Below are positions 6,456 to 10,023 of a DNA stretch of 10,023 bases, piece by piece. The position numbers were made by a program, and so were the translations under genes. The notes beneath the pieces are model-generated. The model did no database searches and was not told where the DNA came from. It worked only from the letters and a program-made list of their open reading frames with translations. Each line of letters starts with the position of its first letter. Position 1 is the stretch's first letter. Origin of the DNA: BM506 sp031581485 (lineage in GTDB: Bacteria; Desulfobacterota; Desulfobulbia; Desulfobulbales; SURF-16). Location: NCBI GenBank assembly GCA_031581485.1, contig JAVLBA010000079.1:1-10023 (forward strand), written 5' to 3'.

Positions 6456-7342
6456 GCGAGACCCTGGGGGCTTTGCGGCGCAAGATGCAGAGTGCCGGAA
6501 AGCTCCAGGCCGTGGTGCGGACCATGAAGGCCCTGGCCGCCTCCAGCATAGGCCAGTACGAAAGAGCGGTTCAGGCCCTCACGGATTATGACCGCACTGT
6601 GGAGATGGGGTTGATTGCCTTTTTTCGGCGGCAAGGAGTGGCTGGGGGCGGGGCCCCCTCAGAATCACGGCAGAAGAGGGCGGTGGGGGTGGTGGTCTTC
6701 GGCTCCGACCAGGGGCTGGTGGGCAAATTCAATGAAGCGTTGGTGGATTTTACAGTGGAGACCCTGGGGGCGCTGGCCGGGGAGAAAAAGGTGTGGGCGG
6801 TGGGCGAGCGGCTGCACATGCGGCTGGAGGATGCCGGGCTGCCGCCGACAGGAGGCTTTGTGGTGCCCAATTCCGTCACGGCAATCACTCCGCTGGTGGC
6901 AGAAATTCTCACGACTCTGGAGAGGCAGCGCAGCCAGGGTGAGATCAACCATGTTTACCTCTTTTACAACCGTCCCCAGGCCCAGACTCTTTATGATCAA
7001 GTCAGCCAACGCTTGCTGCCCCTTGACGATACATGGCGTCGCGATCTCAGTGAAGGCCGCTGGCCCACCCGCAACCTGCCCCAGCTTCTGGTGGAGAGCG
7101 AAAGGACCCTGGCGGCGCTCATCCGCGAATATCTTTTTGTCTCCCTGTTCAAGGCCTGTGCCGAATCCCTGGCCAGCGAAAACGCCAGCCGCCTGGCGGC
7201 CATGCAACGCGCGGAGAAAAATATCGAAGAATTGCTGGAGGAGCTTGGCGGGACCTTTCATCGTCTGCGGCAAAGCGGCATTGATGAAGAACTCTTTGAT
7301 GTCATCTCCGGTTACGAATCGCTGGGTTTCAAGAAGAGATGA
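6452..7342 (+). CDS. atpG: N-type ATPase subunit gamma
   Basis: This is the central rotor shaft that transmits rotation between the c ring and the alpha/beta head. It has 296 residues, normal for gamma. The long N-terminal helix carries LGALRRKMQSAGKLQAVVRT and MKALAAS, corresponding to the family pattern R-x-x-x-x-T-x-x-M-x-M-V-A-A-S. The C-terminal helix has ASENASRLAAMQRAEKNIEE and ends RQSGIDEELFDVISG, the standard gamma finish. In between lies the Rossmann-like domain, starting at VGVVVFGSDQGLVGKFN. ATG 6452 overlaps the alpha TGA by 4 nt; a start 15 nt upstream would lie within alpha and is unlikely. This is the last ATPase subunit gene; no delta gene follows. Confidence 0.95.
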   Translation: MSETLGALRRKMQSAGKLQAVVRTMKALAASSIGQYERAVQALTDYDRTVEMGLIAFFRRQGVAGGGAPSESRQKRAVGVVVFGSDQGLVGKFNEALVDFTVETLGALAGEKKVWAVGERLHMRLEDAGLPPTGGFVVPNSVTAITPLVAEILTTLERQRSQGEINHVYLFYNRPQAQTLYDQVSQRLLPLDDTWRRDLSEGRWPTRNLPQLLVESERTLAALIREYLFVSLFKACAESLASENASRLAAMQRAEKNIEELLEELGGTFHRLRQSGIDEELFDVISGYESLGFKKR

Positions 7343-7453
7343 TAGCCATTGTGTCCCATGCATTTTTATAAAAAAGACCTTGCTGCCGTCACCTGTCTTC
7401 TGGGGAAGAGGGCTTAGAGCCCGGAGGCAACGTAACTCAAAAGGAGATGAAAG
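7343..7453 (+). other. Spacer between atpG and the small membrane protein gene
   Basis: It contains two short hairpins, TCTTC/GAAGA (7396-7409) and GGGCT/AGCCC (7410-7422). Neither is followed by a T-run, so neither is a convincing terminator; readthrough from the ATPase genes is possible. An AT-rich TATAAA at 7367-7372 could be a -10 element, but no good -35 accompanies it. It ends with the ribosome-binding site of the next gene. Confidence 0.4.
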
Positions 7454-7567
7454 ATGAATCAAATGAACAGCTGGGCAGGGGGCGGAGGAGTGGGGATGTG
7501 GATGCCCATCGGCGTATTGGTGGTGGTTCTGTTGATCGTCTTGATTGTCAAGGTATCCAGAAAATAA
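7454..7567 (+). CDS. Small single-span membrane protein, 37 residues, function unknown
   Basis: A short gene with ATG 7454 and TAA 7565-7567. AAGGAGATG at 7441-7449 provides an excellent Shine-Dalgarno core (AAGGAG) seven bases before the start. The protein has a polar N-terminus rich in glycine (AGGGGVGMWMPIG, residues 8-20). A single hydrophobic helix follows at about 19-32, ending in a basic tail VKVSRK that predicts a cytoplasmic C-terminus. The composition of the helix (Val, Leu, Ile) and the clean positive end make a chance ORF unlikely. I do not recognise a named family. It lies 111 nt after atpG and 120 nt before trkH. It may be an accessory peptide of the ATPase or of the K+ transporter, comparable in size only to KdpF-like peptides; that is speculation. 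Confidence 0.65.
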   Translation: MNQMNSWAGGGGVGMWMPIGVLVVVLLIVLIVKVSRK

Positions 7568-7583
7568 GTGTAGGGGCGCTTGC

Positions 7584-7639
7584 CACCCGGTATCCGGATG
7601 CCCTTTCCGGGCAGCCGGCATCTGGAACATAAAGGGGTG
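7584..7639 (+). promoter_or_regulatory. Structured leader with strong inverted repeat upstream of trkH
   Basis: TCCGGATGCC at 7593-7602 pairs with GGCATCTGGA at 7617-7626 over 10 bp with one G-U, around a 14-nt loop. An alternative inner stem GCCC/GGGC (7600-7612) would compete with it. Outside, CACCC at 7584-7588 can pair with GGGTG at 7635-7639 as an outer helix across an internal loop. There is no T-tract after it, so it is not a simple terminator. It could be a regulatory leader for trkH, a 3' stabilising structure of the small-protein mRNA, or a protein-binding site. I could not match it to a known riboswitch class. Confidence 0.45.
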
Positions 7640-7658
7640 CTTGTGCGGGTATCTTCCT

Positions 7659-7687
7659 CCCTGATCAAAAAGTGACGGGCTTTTTTT
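7659..7687 (+). terminator. Possible weak intrinsic terminator or attenuator abutting the trkH start
   Basis: CCC-TGA-TCA then AAAAG then TGA-C-GGG can fold as an imperfect hairpin (7659-7679) and is followed by C and seven T (7681-7687) directly before the trkH ATG. A competing A/T stem AAAAAG/CTTTTT (7667-7685) is possible. The stem is weak, so efficient termination is doubtful. The position, with the T-tract touching the start codon, is unusual. Confidence 0.3.
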
Positions 7688-9151
7688 ATGGCTAAGCAGG
7701 CAACAGAACTCAGGTACACGGTGCGCTTTCGGGTGGTTTTCAAGTATTTCGGTCAACTCTGCCTGGTGCTTGCCGCTCTGACTCTGGTGCCGTTGCTGAT
7801 GTCGCTGCTCTTGGGCGATACCGTCATCAGCCTGCGCTATGGCATTGTGATCTGCGGTCTTATCATACTGGGGGCGGGACTGGCCCGGTTACCCACCCCG
7901 GACATGGTGCAGGTCAATGAAGCCGTGGTCCTGGTGGCGTTGATCTTTCTCTTTACGCCCCTGGTGATGTCCTATCCCATGATGGCGGCGGGAATGGCTT
8001 TCGGGGACGCCTTGTTCGAGGCCATCTCCGGCGTGACCACCACCGGGCTGAGTACGAAAACGACCCTGGTGGCCGCGCCGCCCTCCTATCTTTTTGGCCG
8101 CGCCTGGATGCAGTGGTACGGCGGCCTGGGCATTGTCATCTTCTCCCTGGCGCTGGTTGTGCAACCGGGGTTGATGGCCAAGGAGCTCACTGCCGGCGAT
8201 ACAGAGAGCGATGATTTGGTAGGTGGCACCCGCATCCACGCTCGTCTGGTCCTGAAGGTCTATGGCGCTTTGACCATCCTGGGCATCCTCGGCGCCTGGT
8301 TAACGGGGGTGGGGATGGTGGACGGCGTCCTCTATACCTTGGCAGCGGTATCCACCGGGGGATTTGCTCCCTATGACAGCAGCCTGGGGGCCCTGGGCTG
8401 GCCGGGCCAGGTGTGGATTATCCTGCTCTGTCTCAGCGGGGCCATTCCCCTGCTCTTTTATTACCGAAAAGTCAGGACCACCCGCCACAGTGCCGTGGAA
8501 TCTCTGCAGCTCCGGGCCGTTGTTGTCGCCTCTTTTGTCGTTTTTCTGGCAGTGGGGGGCACCCTGGCCCTCAGGGGAGAGATGGCCTGGCCGCAACTCC
8601 TTCACCATGTACCCTTGCTGGCTGTTTCAGCGCAGACCACCGCAGGTTTTTCTTCCATAGCATGTGGTGAGCTTGATGCAGGCTCCAAGCTGGTTCTGAT
8701 CTTTTCCATGCTGGTGGGAGGCGGCATGGGATCCACGGCAGGGGGCTTCAAGTTGTTGCGGTTGTTGATCGCTCTCAGCGTCTTCAGGCTGGTGCTGTTG
8801 CGCACCTGTCTGCCCAGACATGCTGTTATCGAACCCCGTCTGGCCGGCCGCCGTCTGCAGGAGGGCGAGATCCATGCCGCCCTGCTGCTTATCCTGCTTT
8901 TTATGGCGGTTGTCGCCCTCTCCTGGCTCTTCTTTGTGGCCATGGGCTACGATCCCCTTGATTCCTTATTTGAAGTGGTTTCGGCCACCGGTACGGTGGG
9001 GCTCTCTGTGGGATTGAGCCAGGAAACCTTGCCCTCCTTGCTCAAGGCGGTTTTATGTCTTGATATGCTGATGGGGAGGCTGGAAATTATCGCCTGGTTG
9101 GTGCTGCTCTATCCCGGCACCTGGTTTGGCAGAAGAATGGAGGGAATATGA
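7688..9151 (+). CDS. trkH: TrkH-family potassium uptake channel subunit
   Basis: This is the pore-forming membrane subunit of a Trk/Ktr potassium uptake system. It has 487 residues with the fourfold M1-P-M2 architecture. The four selectivity-filter loops are visible: TTTGLS at 117-122, STGGFA at 222-227, TTAGFS at 317-322 and SATGTVGLS at 432-440. Between them lie WMQWYGGLGIVIFSLAL (140-156) and the intramembrane loop GGGMGSTAGGFKLLRLL (344-360), both family hallmarks. The C-terminus has MGRLEIIAWLVL. It pairs with the RCK regulator encoded next, overlapping by ATGA. The start is uncertain: ATG 7688 follows a run of seven T and lacks a Shine-Dalgarno. An in-frame GTG at 7721 with CAGG at 7710-7713 would remove 11 non-hydrophobic residues and still leave the first helix whole. 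Confidence 0.95.
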   Translation: MAKQATELRYTVRFRVVFKYFGQLCLVLAALTLVPLLMSLLLGDTVISLRYGIVICGLIILGAGLARLPTPDMVQVNEAVVLVALIFLFTPLVMSYPMMAAGMAFGDALFEAISGVTTTGLSTKTTLVAAPPSYLFGRAWMQWYGGLGIVIFSLALVVQPGLMAKELTAGDTESDDLVGGTRIHARLVLKVYGALTILGILGAWLTGVGMVDGVLYTLAAVSTGGFAPYDSSLGALGWPGQVWIILLCLSGAIPLLFYYRKVRTTRHSAVESLQLRAVVVASFVVFLAVGGTLALRGEMAWPQLLHHVPLLAVSAQTTAGFSSIACGELDAGSKLVLIFSMLVGGGMGSTAGGFKLLRLLIALSVFRLVLLRTCLPRHAVIEPRLAGRRLQEGEIHAALLLILLFMAVVALSWLFFVAMGYDPLDSLFEVVSATGTVGLSVGLSQETLPSLLKAVLCLDMLMGRLEIIAWLVLLYPGTWFGRRMEGI

Positions 9152-9831
9152 GAACTGTTTTTGTTGGAGCTGGAAAAGTGAGCATCGGAACGGCCAAGGC
9201 GCTTATCAAGAAAGGCCACGAAGTCGTCATCATCGAGACCGACAAGGCCAAGATCGATGAATTGTCGGAAGAGATGGATTGCAGCTTCCTGCAAGGCGAT
9301 GGCAGTCAGCCCAATATCCTGCGGGAAGTCAATCCTGCCGAGTGCGACTTCCTGTTTTGCCTCACCAATAGCGATCAGGCCAATGTCATTGCCAGCCTGG
9401 TGGGTCGTTCCCTGGGCTTCAAACGTATCGTGACCAGCATCGGCGATTCGCAGTTCGAGGGTATCTGCCATGAGCTGGGCCTGACGGATACCATTATTCC
9501 TTCCCGCACCATAGGCCGTTATCTGGAAGAAATGGTGGTTGGTGGCGAAAACGTTGAATTGTCGACAGTTATCAAGGATGAGGCCCGCTTTTTCACCTTG
9601 ATTGCCAAAGAGGAAGAGGCAGTGCCGGCCCAGGAACTGGAATTGCCCCGTGAAGCCAAGGTCATCTGCTATTACCGGGATGGCAAATTTCACCATGCCG
9701 ACGAAGAAACCACCTTCCGCAAAGGCGATGAGATCGTCATTCTCACCCACAGAAAAAACTTACCTACCCTGCAGGAGCGCTGGGGGCCGAAATCAGCAAG
9801 GGAGCCCGGGGATGCGGAGTTGCCGGAATGA
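9148..9831 (+). CDS. trkA: TrkA/KtrA-type RCK regulatory subunit of K+ uptake
   Basis: This is a cytoplasmic nucleotide-binding regulator that gates TrkH. It has 227 residues, so a single RCK unit (KtrA size), not the duplicated form of about 458 residues in E. coli TrkA; four or eight copies would form the gating ring (family knowledge). Residues 1-125 form the Rossmann RCK_N domain, with GAGKVSIG at 7-14 and the acidic residue E30 at the end of strand 2 that binds NAD/ATP ribose. The third Gly of the usual G-x-G-x-x-G is Ser12. GDGS at 50-53 is conserved. Residues about 138-212 form the RCK_C domain ending in FRKGDEIVILTH. GGAGGG at 9139-9144 supports ATG 9148, which overlaps the trkH stop by 4 nt, so both are co-translated. 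Confidence 0.94.
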   Translation: MRTVFVGAGKVSIGTAKALIKKGHEVVIIETDKAKIDELSEEMDCSFLQGDGSQPNILREVNPAECDFLFCLTNSDQANVIASLVGRSLGFKRIVTSIGDSQFEGICHELGLTDTIIPSRTIGRYLEEMVVGGENVELSTVIKDEARFFTLIAKEEEAVPAQELELPREAKVICYYRDGKFHHADEETTFRKGDEIVILTHRKNLPTLQERWGPKSAREPGDAELPE

Positions 9832-9858
9832 GAGGCGGTCGGCTGCTCTTTTTGTTTT
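9831..9858 (+). terminator. Intrinsic terminator after trkA
   Basis: AGAG-G-CGG (9831-9838) pairs with CTGCTCT (9843-9849) as a 7-bp stem with one bulged G and one G-U around a TCGG loop. TTTTT G TTTT (9849-9858) follows. It begins at the last base of the trkA stop codon and marks the end of the trkHA transcription unit. Confidence 0.6.
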
Positions 9859-9884
9859 GGTCCGTGCACTGCTCTTGATATAAA
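9857..9884 (+). promoter_or_regulatory. Possible promoter of the right-edge gene
   Basis: TTGGTC at 9857-9862 and TATAAA at 9879-9884 are separated by 16 bases, a plausible sigma-70 pair in an AT-rich stretch that contrasts with the GC-rich genes around. A second AT-rich element, TGTAATATAA (9910-9919), lies closer to the start and might be an extended -10. The choice between them is open. Confidence 0.3.
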
Positions 9885-9936
9885 CTCAATAGATGGTCTG
9901 CTTAAATACTGTAATATAAATGTGAGGGGTATTGTT

Positions 9937-10023
9937 ATGACCAAACAGAAACAAACCATTGACGAAAAATCCCTATGGAATGATGCCAGGCAGATGCTGC
10001 GCAAGGCGGCAGAAGAGGGGGTG
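9937..10023 (+). CDS. Start of a gene running off the right edge; possibly anaerobic CO dehydrogenase (CooS)
   Basis: ATG 9937 is preceded by GAGGGG at 9924-9929 (seven-base gap) and opens 29 codons to the window end without a stop. The visible N-terminus is hydrophilic, with IDEKSLWNDARQMLRKAAEE followed by GV. The stretch QMLRKAAEEGV resembles the segment that precedes the Cys-rich cluster region in Ni-containing CO dehydrogenase catalytic subunits, which typically read x-M-L-x-K-A-x-x-E-G-I/V-x-T-x-W-D. The match is from memory over about a dozen residues, and the diagnostic cysteines would lie beyond the window. The call is tentative; any helical N-terminus could look similar. Confidence 0.55.
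   Translation, partial: MTKQKQTIDEKSLWNDARQMLRKAAEEGV

Noticed and set aside
7359..7418. Possible 19-codon ORF after atpG
   Set aside because: It has no Shine-Dalgarno and no hydrophobic or conserved-looking pattern; it probably arises by chance.
7568..7687. c-di-AMP (ydaO-type) riboswitch upstream of trkH
   Set aside because: It is expected by analogy with other K+ transporter leaders, but the conserved sequence blocks of that class are not seen here.
6665..7756. Minus-strand ORF of 363 codons covering atpG and the spacer
   Set aside because: It covers atpG, the small-protein gene and the trkH start in antisense, with His/Gln/Pro-rich random composition and no motif.
9875..9889. FNR/CRP-like palindrome TTGAT...CTCAA before the right-edge gene
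   Set aside because: The half sites TTGA and TCAA are separated by 7 bases, whereas FNR requires 6, and the inner bases do not match; too weak to call.
1..10023. CRISPR array, insertion sequence, tRNA, rRNA or attachment site
   Set aside because: No regularly spaced repeats, transposase motifs, terminal inverted repeats or tRNA-like cloverleaf were seen on either strand.

Overview
The window is dominated by a complete, tightly packed operon for an N-type (F-type-like) membrane ATPase in the order atpD-C-Q-R-B-E-F-A-G. It is followed by a small single-span membrane protein and a TrkH/TrkA potassium-uptake pair, all on the plus strand. The order (beta and epsilon first, two extra membrane genes atpQ and atpR, no separate delta gene) is the published hallmark of N-ATPases (Dibrova, Galperin and Mulkidjanian 2010). 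That family is known as a second, laterally transferred ATPase found beside an ordinary F-ATPase, mostly in marine, halotolerant or alkaliphilic bacteria and a few archaea. The c subunit carries a full sodium-site signature, so the enzyme probably extrudes Na+ at the expense of ATP.

Layout: bases 1-378 (minus) hold the N-terminal part of a PAS-domain signalling protein that runs off the left edge. Bases 379-544 are a divergent intergenic region. Bases 545-7342 are the nine-gene ATPase operon; six of its eight junctions overlap, one gap is 2 nt, atpB-atpE is 31 nt and atpF-atpA is 66 nt. Bases 7343-7453 are a spacer. Bases 7454-7567 encode a 37-residue membrane protein with an excellent ribosome-binding site. 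Bases 7568-7687 contain a strong inverted repeat and a T-tract that abuts the trkH start. Bases 7688-9151 are trkH and 9148-9831 trkA, overlapping by ATGA, followed by a good intrinsic terminator. At 9937 a new gene starts and runs off the right edge; its 29 visible residues resemble the start of anaerobic CO dehydrogenase (CooS), tentatively.

How it fits together: a primary Na+ pump beside a K+ uptake system suggests a cation-homeostasis block. The ATPase would expel Na+ and make the inside negative, and TrkH gated by TrkA would let K+ in. The unknown small membrane protein and the structured leader lie exactly between these two parts and are the least explained elements of the window.

Organism: a moderately GC-rich bacterium. 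The PAS protein with a C-Y-K-x-L-H...C-P-W-C pattern, the possible CooS start and the salt-related block would fit an anaerobic Desulfobacterota (sulfate reducer-like) from a saline or alkaline habitat. This is inference; no rRNA or other taxonomic marker is present.
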